A DNA stretch of 64,000 nt. It comes from CAWJLS01 sp963843755 (lineage in GTDB: Bacteria > Acidobacteriota > Thermoanaerobaculia > Multivoradales > DATKCC01). Under the pieces are notes generated by a model. That model worked only from the letters and a program-made list of their open reading frames with translations. It made no database searches and had not been told where the DNA came from. The translations under genes were made by a program, and so were the position numbers. The DNA is taken from contig CAWJLS010000009.1 in assembly GCA_963843755.1 (NCBI GenBank), positions 62,001-126,000 of the forward strand, given 5' to 3'. The first letter of the stretch is position 1. Every line of letters begins with the position of its first letter. Shown in pieces: positions 54,896 through 64,000 of the stretch.

Positions 54896-56359
54896 CTAGT
54901 CGAGGAGCACCAGCGGCGGCTCGTCGGTGCCCCCGCGGATCGGCGCGAGGAACTCCGGATCGAGCAGGAAGTTGCCGGAGATGGAGCGGCGAGCCCCCGG
55001 CGGCTCCTCCTCCGCCCCTTCGACGGTCACCGGGTGGATCTGGAACGAGCCTTCGGCCGCGCCGTAGGAGAGGGTCCGGCCCCGGGCGTCGACCAGATCC
55101 TCGCGCTGCAGCAGGCCGAGACCGACCAGGTCCTGGAGCCGATCGGGGAAGCGGCCCTTGAGCAGGAAGTAGGTCTGGGCCGCGCGGTCGATCTTGGACA
55201 GGAGGACGGCATCGTAGACGCTCGACTGGGCGGTGCGCTCCCGGGTGAGCCAGGGGAACGGCAGGACGACACCGGACGGAGTAAGGACGACCGCGCCGAG
55301 CACCACCGCCGCCAGGATCACCGCCAGCAGGCCGGTGATCGGCAGCGACCGGCCGGTCTCGGCCAGGACCGCCTCTCGCGGCGGCTGCCGCGGGCGCTCC
55401 CTGGGCGGGCGGGGCCGCCTCTCCGTGGTGTCTTCGATCTCGGCGCCCGGAGCCCCGGCCGCCGGCCCCGGCGCCATCTCGTGCAGGGTCCCCGGGGCAG
55501 GCGCCACCTGGATCGGCTCGTCGAGCGTCAGGTCGGACAGCGGGTCCGTCGCGGTCACGGGCGGTGCGCCGGTCGGCGGAGAGAGCGACTCCGCGGCCGG
55601 CTCGGCCCGCACGACCAGCCCTTCGCGGGCCAGGCGAAAGAGGATGTAGCGGGTCCGATCGAGCGGCACCCGGGCCGCCTGGGCAACCTCGTAGACCGGT
55701 CGGTGCGCGGCCACTTCCTCGAGCACCCGCGCCTCCTCCGGCGTCAGCCAGAGCGCGTCGCCGAGCCCGTCCAGCATCTCGCCGATCGGCTCGGGCTCGG
55801 CCAGGTCGTCGAGCTCGCGCACCCGGACGGAGCGCTCGGAGGTGGTGCGGTCCAGGAGGCTGTCCGGCTCCGGGAGGGCATCGCGCTCCTGGTCCTCGAT
55901 CGCCCGTAGGAGCAGCTCGTCGACGCCGATCGAGCGGAAGCCCTCCTCGTAGGAGACCTCGTCGCCGCCGTAGAACTTGAACTGCCCGGTGCGCCAGTCG
56001 AGCAGCGATTCGAGCAGCTTCACCGTGTGGGAGCGCAGCGCCTCGAGCAGCTCGCCGCGGTCGATGTGCCCCCCGGAGACCAGCAGGTCGCCCAGCCGCG
56101 GTCCGCCCTGGGACGAACGGTGGGACAGGCCGCGCAGGAGGGTGGCGTCGACCTTGCCCTCGGCCACCAGCACTTCGCCGATCCCCTCCTCGGTCGTCTC
56201 GGTGAGGGAGTCGGCAGCCACGATCCGCCCTTCCAGGAACGACACCGCGACGATGTCGGCCGGCCCCTGGACCGTCAGAATGCCGGTCTTGCGCTGCTGG
56301 GAGACCACCTGAAGGATCTCCGGCAACTGGAAGAGGTCGAGAGTGCCTTCGACAGCCAT
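54896..56359 (-). CDS. DUF4388 (PATAN-like) protein with membrane helix and periplasmic tail
   Basis: The 487-residue protein begins with a DUF4388 domain (residues 1-105; LDLFQLPEILQVVSQQRKTG, then ILTVQGPADIVAVSFLEGRI), a module of signalling proteins in Acidobacteriota, Myxococcota and cyanobacteria. A second helical region with a winged-helix-like segment (DRTRYILFRLAREGLVV) extends to about 255. A Pro/Arg-rich linker follows to about 345, then one membrane helix (ITGLLAVILAAVVLGAVVL). The C-terminal part of about 120 residues resembles type II secretion pseudopilin-like sequence (YDAVLLSKIDRAAQTYFLLK, then FPDRLQDLVGLGLL). The role is unknown; it could connect a cytoplasmic signal with an envelope process. 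It precedes dnaK on the strand with a 223-bp gap. Confidence 0.8.
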   Translation of the reverse strand: MAVEGTLDLFQLPEILQVVSQQRKTGILTVQGPADIVAVSFLEGRIVAADSLTETTEEGIGEVLVAEGKVDATLLRGLSHRSSQGGPRLGDLLVSGGHIDRGELLEALRSHTVKLLESLLDWRTGQFKFYGGDEVSYEEGFRSIGVDELLLRAIEDQERDALPEPDSLLDRTTSERSVRVRELDDLAEPEPIGEMLDGLGDALWLTPEEARVLEEVAAHRPVYEVAQAARVPLDRTRYILFRLAREGLVVRAEPAAESLSPPTGAPPVTATDPLSDLTLDEPIQVAPAPGTLHEMAPGPAAGAPGAEIEDTTERRPRPPRERPRQPPREAVLAETGRSLPITGLLAVILAAVVLGAVVLTPSGVVLPFPWLTRERTAQSSVYDAVLLSKIDRAAQTYFLLKGRFPDRLQDLVGLGLLQREDLVDARGRTLSYGAAEGSFQIHPVTVEGAEEEPPGARRSISGNFLLDPEFLAPIRGGTDEPPLVLLD

Positions 56360-56411
56360 GGGCTCGTGGTCTCCGGTCCGCGTCCGCTACTGAAACCGCC
56401 GGTGCGGGCCT

Positions 56412-58277
56412 TCAGCCCCTCCGCAGGAAGATCCGGCCGATGCGCCAGGCGATCAGGACGACGAACGCGGCGGTGGCGGGCCAGAGGAGGAACCAGTCGC
56501 CCGGATCGTATCGCCACGGGACGGGATAGCCGAAGCCGGCCCCCGCCCCGGCGATCAGCGCCACCAGGAGCGCGGCCGGCACGAGCATGGAAAGGAAGGC
56601 CGCGAGGCCCCGGTCCTGGCAGGCGGCGCCGAACCCGGGCAGCAGGGCGGTGAGGATCGGCGAGGAGGGCGGCCGCAAGAGGCGTGCGGGGCGGCGGGAC
56701 GGGTCGGCGCCCACCGTCAGGCGCTCGAGCACGGTCAGCAGAATCAGCGCGACCACGGCGAACGCGGCGACCGCCAGCACCGAGCGGAGCTCTCCGAGGC
56801 GCTCGAGCCACGACGGATCGGCGCCCGTAGGCTCCCAGGTCGCGGCCAGCTCCGCCTCGATCTCCGGCACCCGGTCGAAGCCCCCTTCGGTCGTCACCAC
56901 CCGCTGGCGGTCCGGCCGGCGCATCCACCGGGTGACCTGCCGATCGTCGATCGAGCGCGCCTGGTCCAGGGCCTGGCGCTGCTCGTCGTAGAGGTAGGAC
57001 TCGGCGTAGGCGACGCTCAGGTCGAACTGGGCGGCGGCGCTGCGGGAATCGATCGAGGCCGCCTTCTGGAACATGGCCACCGCGTTGCCGTGGTCGCCCT
57101 GGGTCAGGTAGTAGGCGCCCAGGTCGATCATCGCGGAGACGTTGTCCGGCTCCGCCTCGAGCACCTTCTCGTAGCGCCGACGGGCCGCGTCCCACTGGCC
57201 GAAGCGGACGTGGAGGTCGCCCAGGAACTGATCGACCGCCGGGCTGTTCGGCAGCGCCGTCGAAAGGCTGCGGAGATCGAGGAAGAGGTTGCCGTAGAGC
57301 CGGCCCTGCACCACGCTCTCCATCGCCTGGACCGGCGGCGACGTCCGCAAGCCGAGTGTCTCGCGTCCCCGGTCGGCTGCCCACGGCACGAGGCCCAGGC
57401 ACAGCCAGAGAGTCGCCAGGACCACGCGTTTGCTCGGCGAGGTCCGGCGCCACAGCAGGACCGACCAGTAGAGCACCAGCCAGACCGGACCCCAGGGGAG
57501 CAGCAGGGGCCACAGCAACGCCACCAGGATCAGCACCTGGATCAGCGGCCCGGGCACCCGGGGCAGGCGCCCCGCGATCGCCACACCCAGGTCGTTGAGC
57601 ACCGCGCGGCCGTCGGTCAGCAGCAGCAGGCCGAGGAACAGGGTGCCGGCCACCAGCAGGCTCACCAGGCCCCAGAGGCCGAGGTTGACCAGCACCGGCG
57701 TGCGCAAGAGCCCGTTGCCGAACAGGCGGACGTAGCCTCGTGCCTGGGCCGTCAGGCGTTCGACCAGCTTCCCCTCGGCCCGTGCCACCTCCGCCTCGGC
57801 GAACGCGGTCTCGGGGCGCCCCGGGTCGAGGCGCTCAGCGGCGGTCAGGGCCAACGCCGCGCGCTCGGTCTCCCCTTCGCGCGCCGACTCCACCGCCTGG
57901 ACCATGGCGCCCGCCGCCAGGTCGGGAAGGCGCTCCATGCCGAGCTGGTCGGCGGTCGACAACAGGTCGTCCACCACCCCCAGGGCACGCTCCGCGTTCG
58001 AGCCGTAGAGGGCGGTGGTCCACTGGAGCCAAGCGTCCTGGAGCCGGGCCAGCGTCTCCTCGGTCGCGCGGGTGAGCACGGGCGCGCCGCTCCGGGGCAA
58101 CTGGGCAGAGACGGCTCCGGCCCAGCCGACCAGGACGAGCAGGCAGAGGAGCGTGACGAGGCCGAGCCGGGCGGACACACCCGGCCGCCTTGCGACCCCG
58201 ACCCGGACGGCGCCGACCCGAGAAGACCGGGGCCGGAGAGGGGTCCCTCGCCGGCTCTCAGCCCTTGGTCTGGACAT
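56412..58277 (-). CDS. TPR-containing membrane protein
   Basis: Start at 58277 is provisional; it overlaps the DUF1844 gene by 20 bp and gives 621 residues. After an Arg-rich lead comes a signal or anchor helix (LGLVTLLCLLVLVGWAGAVSA) and a helical exported region. A membrane-helix cluster follows at about 190-300. TPR repeats lie at about 345-440 (AVDQFLGDLHVRFGQWDAAR, then YEKVLEAEPDNVSAMIDLGA, then YYLTQGDHGNAVAMFQKAAS). A further three or four helices close the protein. TPRs mediate protein-protein contacts; the partner is unknown. DUF1844, this gene and the DUF4388 gene are consecutive with short gaps and may form one unit. Confidence 0.78.
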   Translation of the reverse strand: MSRPRAESRRGTPLRPRSSRVGAVRVGVARRPGVSARLGLVTLLCLLVLVGWAGAVSAQLPRSGAPVLTRATEETLARLQDAWLQWTTALYGSNAERALGVVDDLLSTADQLGMERLPDLAAGAMVQAVESAREGETERAALALTAAERLDPGRPETAFAEAEVARAEGKLVERLTAQARGYVRLFGNGLLRTPVLVNLGLWGLVSLLVAGTLFLGLLLLTDGRAVLNDLGVAIAGRLPRVPGPLIQVLILVALLWPLLLPWGPVWLVLYWSVLLWRRTSPSKRVVLATLWLCLGLVPWAADRGRETLGLRTSPPVQAMESVVQGRLYGNLFLDLRSLSTALPNSPAVDQFLGDLHVRFGQWDAARRRYEKVLEAEPDNVSAMIDLGAYYLTQGDHGNAVAMFQKAASIDSRSAAAQFDLSVAYAESYLYDEQRQALDQARSIDDRQVTRWMRRPDRQRVVTTEGGFDRVPEIEAELAATWEPTGADPSWLERLGELRSVLAVAAFAVVALILLTVLERLTVGADPSRRPARLLRPPSSPILTALLPGFGAACQDRGLAAFLSMLVPAALLVALIAGAGAGFGYPVPWRYDPGDWFLLWPATAAFVVLIAWRIGRIFLRRG

Positions 58278-58785
58278 ACCCGAGGCGCAGTTGGTGGAGC
58301 GCATCCTCCAGCATGTCCGATTCCTGGGAGGTCAGGTTGCCGGCGGTCTTGTGCCGGAGGACGTCGAGGAGGTCGATGTACAGGCGAGCGACCTCGAGGC
58401 TCTGGGAGGCTTCGGCGGGCGACTGGACCGCGTTGCGCATGTAGACCGAGGCCGGTTCGGCCAGGGCCATGACCAGGTCGTAGAACTGGGGGTTCTGGCC
58501 GTTGCCGGGAAGCTCGTCGAGCGGCTCCTGGGCGGGCGGCTCGTCGGCCGGAGGGCTCTCGGAGGGCGCGCCTGGGGTCGGGCGGGCGCCGGGGCCGCCG
58601 ATCGGTTCCTGCGAAGCCGGCGCGGGCTCGGATGCCGCGGGCCGCTCCTCCGCCGGGCGTGGCTTCGGCTCCTTGGCCTCCTCTTCGAGGAAGCGGTACT
58701 CTTCGCGGAGCGAGCCGTCCGGAGCGAACATTCGCTTGTCGGTGACCTTGATCTTCGATTCGTCGTGGTCGCTCACTCGGTCCAA
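58258..58785 (-). CDS. DUF1844 protein
   Basis: The 175-residue product starts at TTG 58785 with AAAGGA 4-5 nt upstream; a GTG three codons later (VSDHDESKIKVTDKRMF) is the alternative and resembles the family start better. The N-terminal KIKVTDKRMFAPDGSLREEY and C-terminal helical block (FYDLVMALAEPASVYMRNAV, then ARLYIDLLDVLRHKTAGNLT) are the two conserved parts of DUF1844. They are joined here by a Pro/Glu/Ala-rich linker of about 60 residues. Function is unknown. It is divergent from mazG. Confidence 0.87.
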   Translation of the reverse strand: MDRVSDHDESKIKVTDKRMFAPDGSLREEYRFLEEEAKEPKPRPAEERPAASEPAPASQEPIGGPGARPTPGAPSESPPADEPPAQEPLDELPGNGQNPQFYDLVMALAEPASVYMRNAVQSPAEASQSLEVARLYIDLLDVLRHKTAGNLTSQESDMLEDALHQLRLGYVQTKG

Positions 58786-58978
58786 CCGTTCCTTTCGGAG
58801 TCTCGTCTGAGTCTCGTGTCAGGGAGTCCTTCGAGGTCCCACGCGCGCTGGCACGGCCGGAGGGTCGCACCTTCCAGCCGACAGAACGGAACCTTCGGAC
58901 GATCGTAGCAAGGCCCTCGGGGAGCGGCAACCGAGCCGGCCAGGTTGCGAGCGGATCGAGCACTGTTCAGGAGACAGC

Positions 58979-59860
58979 TTGAACGACCCCGGAGACAGCC
59001 CGAGCGCCACCGACCTACGACGCCTGCTCGACCTGGTCGAGCGCCTGCGCGCCCCCGACGGCTGCCCGTGGGACCGCGAGCAGACCCTCGCCGACGCCCG
59101 TACCTACCTGATCGAAGAGGCCCACGAAGCCGCCGCAGCCGCCGCAGCCGGAGACTGGGACGAGCTCGCCGGTGAGCTCGGCGACCTGCTCTTCCAGGTG
59201 GCGTTCGTCGCCCGCCTCGGCGAGGAGGAGGGCGCCCTCGACGCCGGCGCGGTGATCGACCGCATCCTCGACAAGATGATCGCCCGCCACCCCCACGTCT
59301 TCGGCGGCGAGCAGGCGGCCGACGCCGAGGAGGTGCTCGCCCGCTGGGAGCAGAACAAGCTCGAGGAGGGGACGAACCGGTCCCTGCTGGCCGGAGTCGC
59401 CGACTCCTTGCCGCCGCTGGTGGCCGCCTATCGCATCTCCCAGAAGGCGGCCGGCATCGGCTTCGACTGGCCCGGCCCGGCCGAGGTGCTGGAGAAGCTG
59501 GACGAGGAGATCGCCGAGCTCGAGGCCGAGCTGCCCGGCCTGACCGCGCCGGGAGCATCGGACACGGAGCCTGCCCGGGGCGCGTCCGGGACGACCGCCG
59601 GCCCCGAGCGGCCGAACCGTGAAGACCACGTGGACCGCATGCGCGACGAGATCGGCGACATTCTGTTCACCGTGGTCAACCTGGCCCGCAAGCTGGGCGT
59701 CGATCCGGACGCGGCGCTCGCCGGCACCAACGCCAAGTTCCGGCGCCGCTTCGGCCAGGTCGAAGCCACGCTGAACAAGCGCCCGGGCGGCCTGGCGGAG
59801 GCCGGCCTCGACGAGATGGAGCGCCTGTGGGGGGAAGCGAAACGGTCCGAGCGCGGTTGA
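58979..59860 (+). CDS. mazG: Nucleoside triphosphate pyrophosphohydrolase MazG
   Basis: The TTG at 58979 has AGGAG 6 nt upstream. The 293-residue protein has two MazG domains. The first (about 12-125) has CPWDREQT, EEAHEAAAA and ELGDLLFQVAF, the metal-binding acidic set. The second (about 140-285) has EEIAELEAE and DEIGDILFTVVNLARKLG. MazG hydrolyses canonical and damaged NTPs to NMP and in E. coli lowers ppGpp. A disordered insertion of about 25 residues (near 188-214) separates the helices of domain two and is not typical. The next gene begins 7 bp after the stop. Confidence 0.95.
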   Translation: MNDPGDSPSATDLRRLLDLVERLRAPDGCPWDREQTLADARTYLIEEAHEAAAAAAAGDWDELAGELGDLLFQVAFVARLGEEEGALDAGAVIDRILDKMIARHPHVFGGEQAADAEEVLARWEQNKLEEGTNRSLLAGVADSLPPLVAAYRISQKAAGIGFDWPGPAEVLEKLDEEIAELEAELPGLTAPGASDTEPARGASGTTAGPERPNREDHVDRMRDEIGDILFTVVNLARKLGVDPDAALAGTNAKFRRRFGQVEATLNKRPGGLAEAGLDEMERLWGEAKRSERG

Positions 59861-59867
59861 ATCCCAC

Positions 59868-60641
59868 GTGAAGCCAGCGAAGACTGCCCTCCGCCACACC
59901 GCCGTCCACCCGCCCATCGCCCGTCGCCTCCGCCCACCGGGCGCCGCGCTCGTCCTCCTCGCCCTGCTCCTCTCCGCCGCCGTCCTGGGAGCCTGCGACC
60001 CCGACGCCTCGGACTTCACCGCCCGGCCTGCCTCGGCGGCGGCACCGGCGGCCGCCGCCTCGACCGCGACCGAGCCCGCGGAGAGGGTCATCTTCCTGGG
60101 CGACAGCCTGACCGCCGGCCCCGGGCTCGTCGAGGAGGAGACCTACCCGGCCCTGATCGCCAACCGGCTCCACGACCAGGGCTACGACGTCGACGTGGTC
60201 AACGCCGGCGTCAGCGGCGACACCACCGCCGGCGGCCTGGCCCGGCTCGACTGGCTGCTCGACCAGAAGCCCGCGGTGCTGGTGGTCGGCCTCGGCGCCA
60301 ACGACGGCCTGCGCGGCCTGCCCCTCGACCGGGCCGAGGAGAACCTGCGGACGATCGTCGGCCGCGCCCGCGACGCCGGCGCCCGGGTGCTGCTGCTGGG
60401 AATGAAGATCCCGCCGAGCCAGGGCCTGGACTACGCCGAGCGCTTCGAGGAGATGTACCCGCGCATCGCCGACGACCTGAACGTCCCCCTGGTGCCGTTC
60501 CTGCTCGACGGCGTGGCCGCCCGGCCGTCGCTCAACATGCCGGACCGGATCCATCCCAACGCCCTGGGGCACCGCCAGCTCGCCGCCAACGTCTACCCTT
60601 ATCTCGAAGACATCCTGGACCAAATCGGCCCGACCGGCTGA
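59868..60641 (+). CDS. GDSL/SGNH esterase, TesA-like lipoprotein
   Basis: A GTG at 59868 begins a 257-residue protein with a lipoprotein signal (LVLLALLLSAAVLGAC). The SGNH blocks are complete: FLGDSLTAG (block I Ser), VSGDTTAGG (Gly), GLGANDGLRG (Asn) and DRIHPNALGH (Asp-His). This matches the TesA/arylesterase subgroup of periplasmic thioesterase-lysophospholipases. It is encoded immediately before a YbbA-like ATPase and YbbP-like permease, as tesA is in E. coli where it is divergent from ybbAP. Lipidation instead of free periplasmic location is a difference. Confidence 0.9.
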   Translation: MKPAKTALRHTAVHPPIARRLRPPGAALVLLALLLSAAVLGACDPDASDFTARPASAAAPAAAASTATEPAERVIFLGDSLTAGPGLVEEETYPALIANRLHDQGYDVDVVNAGVSGDTTAGGLARLDWLLDQKPAVLVVGLGANDGLRGLPLDRAEENLRTIVGRARDAGARVLLLGMKIPPSQGLDYAERFEEMYPRIADDLNVPLVPFLLDGVAARPSLNMPDRIHPNALGHRQLAANVYPYLEDILDQIGPTG

Positions 60642-60645
60642 CGCC

Positions 60646-61364
<719 letters not shown>

Positions 61365-61368
<4 letters not shown>

Positions 61369-64000
61369 GCGTGCCGCGGCCACGGCTGGTGCCGTTGATG
61401 CTCCGCGAGCTCCGCGGGTCGGCGGGGCGGATGGCCTTCTTCGTCCTCTGCCTGGCGGTGGGGGTGGCCGCGGTGGTGGCGGTGGCGGGGGTCTCCGGAG
61501 GGCTGGACTCGGGGCTACGCAAGGAGGGGCGGCAGTTGCTGGCGGCGGACCTCGAAGTGCGGGGGCCGGAGCCGGCGCCGGCGGCGCTGGGGGCGGTGTT
61601 GGAGCGGCTCGGGGACGGGGGCCGCGGGCGGCGGGCGGATCTTCGGGAGCTGGTGACGATGGTGTCGGTGGACGAGCCGGGGGCGCGGAGTGGGCCGGTG
61701 GCCGGGCGGGCGCGTCGGGCCGAGCCTCCGGGACCGCGCGAGAACTTGGCCGGCGGACGCTCAACTCGCGCCTCGGCTCGGCCCACGCCGGACCGGGCTG
61801 GAACGGACACGGCCGACGCAGGCGCGGGCCTCGACGCCCTCCGGCCTCGGCCCGACGCGCCCGCCCGGACACCTACCAGCTCGGCGGATGAGGCGGGGTC
61901 TTCTGCCGGAAATGAAGCGACCTCGGATGCGGGTACGGCTTCAGCCCAGGTCACGCTCTCCAAGACGGCTAACGAGGACGCGACTGGGGGAGGGGGCGAT
62001 CCGATGGAGCGCGATCCCAGCTCGTTGAGTTGAAGGTGGTCGACGGCCCCTACCCGTTCTACGGGAATCTGGTCACGAAGCCGGCGCGGCCGTTGGCGGA
62101 GCTGCTCTCGGGGAACGGAGTGGTGGCGGCGCCGGAGCTGCTGGAGCACCTGGGGCTATCGGTCGGGGACCGGTTGTACGTCGGCGGCCTGCCGGCCAAG
62201 GTCACGGCGGTGGTCGAGAGCGAGCCGGACAGCCTGGGCGGGGCGTTCGGGTTCTCCGCCGGACCGCGGCTGTTCGCCGGGCCGGAGCTGTTCGACCGCA
62301 CGGGGCTCGAGACGACGGGCAGCCGCATCCGCTACCGGACGCTCGTCGCCCTCCCGGCCGGCGCGCCGCGAGAGGCGACCAAGGCCTGGGCGGAGGCGAT
62401 CCGCGACGCGCTGCCGCCGGACGTCTACCGCGTCGAGACCTGGACCGAGGCCCAGCCGTCCCTGCGTTCCGGGCTGGCGCGGGCGGAGCGCTTCCTCGGG
62501 CTGGTGGCCCTGCTGTCGCTCCTGGTCGGCGGCATCGGCGTCGGCCAGACGGTCCGCGCCTGGCTGGCGGGCCGCCTGGACGCGGTGGCGGTGCTCGAAT
62601 GCATCGGCCTGCGTCCGCGGGAGGTGGCCCTGGTCTATGCCGGCCAGGTAGCGCTCCTCGGGCTGGTCGGCAGCCTGGTGGGAGCCGCCGCCGGCGTCGG
62701 GGTCGAGCTGGCGCTGCCCCGCCTGGCCGCCGGCATCGTTCCGCCGGACCTGATCGACCCGTTCCAGCCGGCGGCGGTCCTCCGCGGGGTGCTGCTCGGC
62801 GTCGGCGTGGCGCTGCTCTTCGGCCTGCCGTCGCTGGGCGCCGTGCTGCGGGTGCCGCCGGTGCGGGTCCTGCGGCGCTCGGTCGAGCCGCTCCCGGTGC
62901 CGCGGCGGGTGGCGGTCGTGACGGTCCTGGCGGTGCTGGGGGGCGTCTGGGCGACCGCCGCCATCCAGGCGGACTCGGCCCTCCTGGGCGCTCAGTTCAC
63001 CGGCGGCGCCCTGCTCGCCGCCCTCCTCCTGGGGGTCGCCGCCTGGGGAGTCTCGCGCCTCGCCGCCGCCCTCCCCCGGGCGCAGGCGGCACTGCGCGGG
63101 CGTTTCTGGCTCCGGCACGGCCTGGCGTCGCTCGCCCGTCCCGGAGCGGCGACCCTCACCGCCACCGTCGCCCTCGGCCTGGGGGTGCTGGTGGTCGCCG
63201 CCCTCTGGCTGGTCGAGCGCGGCCTGACCCGCCAGTTGGTGGGCAACCTGCCCGAGACCGCGCCGAGCGTCTTCCTGGTCGATATCCAGCCGGACCAGTG
63301 GGACGGCGTGCGGACGATCTTCGAGCAGCAGGGAGCGACCCACGTCGATTCGGTGCCGGTGGTGATGGCCCGTCTGTCGGCGATCGACGGCGTCTCGGTG
63401 CGCAAGACGGTCGAGCACCGGGCGGAGGACGGCTCCCGGGCCGGCGGCGACGCCGACAACAGCGGTAGCTCGGACAGCGAGCGCCAGCGAAGCCCCGAAC
63501 GGGAACGCGGCCGGAGAGGCGGCGATCGGCGCTGGGCCCTGACCCGCGAGCAGCGCCTGACCTACCTCGACACCCTGCCCGAGGACAACCGCATCGTCGC
63601 CGGCTCCCTGTGGAGCGAGCCGGGGGTCGACGAGGTGAGCGTCGAAGAGGACTTCGCCCACGATCTCGGCATCGGCCTCGGCTCGGTCCTCCGCTTCGAC
63701 GTCCAGGGGGTGCCGATCGACCTGACCGTGACCAGCCTCCGCACGGTCGACTGGTCGACCTTCGGCATCAACTTCTTCCTGGTGGTCGAGCCGGGGGTGC
63801 TCGACCGGGCGCCTCAGTTCCGCATCGCCGCGGCCCAACTGCCGCCCGGCGGCGAGATCGCGCTCCAGGACCGGATCGCTGCGGCGTTCCCCAACGTCAC
63901 CGTGCTGCGGGTGCGCGAGATCCTGGAGAAGGTGGTGACCACGCTGCGCCGGATCTCCGACGGCGTCCGCTTCGTCGGCGGCTTCACGATCCTGGCCGGC
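61365..64000 (+). CDS. YbbP-like FtsX permease with apparent frameshift, truncated by the window edge
   Basis: The ATG at 61365 overlaps the ybbA stop. The first frame encodes the N-terminal helix (MAFFVLCLAVGVAAVVAVAG) and start of the periplasmic domain, then about 110 low-complexity residues, and stops at 62033. The recognisable protein resumes in the -1 frame at QLVELKVVDGPYPFYGNL (from about 62018) and continues through permease helices to position 64000. The switch must occur between a stop in the second frame at 61970 and the stop at 62033. A GGGGGAGGGGG tract at 61986-61996 is the likely site of a lost base. It is either a sequencing or assembly error or a true pseudogene. A second acidic/Arg-rich insertion is at about 63410-63540. 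Confidence 0.75.

Noticed and set aside
61970..62033. Programmed -1 ribosomal frameshift in the YbbP-like gene
   Set aside because: No X-XXY-YYZ slippery heptamer with a following stem was seen; a lost base in the G5AG5 tract is simpler.

Overview
The window is a GC-rich (roughly 70% by eye), densely coded stretch of a Gram-negative chromosome. The diderm state is shown by an RND metal-efflux tripartite system, an outer-membrane beta-barrel, a LolA-like protein and several lipoproteins. A DUF4388 protein, a DUF1844 protein, a dnaK-hsp20-hspR operon, EttA, paired DUF4252 proteins, frequent GTG/TTG starts and 4-bp ATGA/GTGA overlaps fit an Acidobacteriota-type genome (perhaps Thermoanaerobaculia). 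That placement is inference. No rRNA, tRNA, CRISPR array or insertion sequence was recognised.

Layout. 1-7.4 kb: a partial Asp-box repeat secreted protein, a NapH-type membrane polyferredoxin, a secreted M4 (thermolysin-family) protease, a secreted protein with an Ig/PKD-like end, and a lipoprotein alpha/beta hydrolase. 7.6-15.9 kb: one long minus-strand transcription unit running from a TetR regulator with its own promoter and palindromic operator through a LolA-like protein, two FtsX permeases, a LolD-type ATPase and a beta-barrel protein to a propionyl-CoA synthetase. This looks like a trans-envelope lipid or lipoprotein export system. 16-19.3 kb: a CLC channel with CBS and RCK_C domains and a PF03773-type permease. 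19.5-22.8 kb: a lower-GC block encoding a SIR2-like protein, an ABC-type AAA ATPase and a DUF4276 TOPRIM-like protein, the best candidate for an undescribed defence system. 23-28.8 kb: ettA, katG, a redoxin and a six-cysteine secreted peptide. 28.8-36.7 kb: a copper/silver efflux operon (cusCBA-like) flanked by two Cys/Met-rich proteins.

36.9-39.6 kb: an ECF sigma, anti-sigma and two DUF4252 proteins in overlapping frames behind a consensus-like ECF promoter. 39.7-43.2 kb: a GAF-GGDEF-EAL protein and a Ycf46-like AAA+ ATPase. 43.3-46 kb: a second lower-GC block with a VapBC-type pair and a large NACHT-nuclease defence protein that appears broken at a long hairpin. 46.3-51.8 kb: kynB, deoC, a SpoIID/SPOR protein, a membrane protein and a DnaC-like loader. 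51.8-58.8 kb: hspR, hsp20, dnaK, DUF4388, TPR and DUF1844 genes. 59-64 kb: mazG, a TesA-like esterase, a YbbA-like ATPase and an apparently frameshifted YbbP-like permease running off the right edge.

Themes: envelope transport and metal resistance, proteostasis with HspR control, two defence-type islands that differ in base composition from their surroundings, and a recurring habit of in-frame 9-bp or 18-bp tandem repeats at protein ends and linkers. Very long antisense reading frames are a by-product of the GC content and were not annotated.
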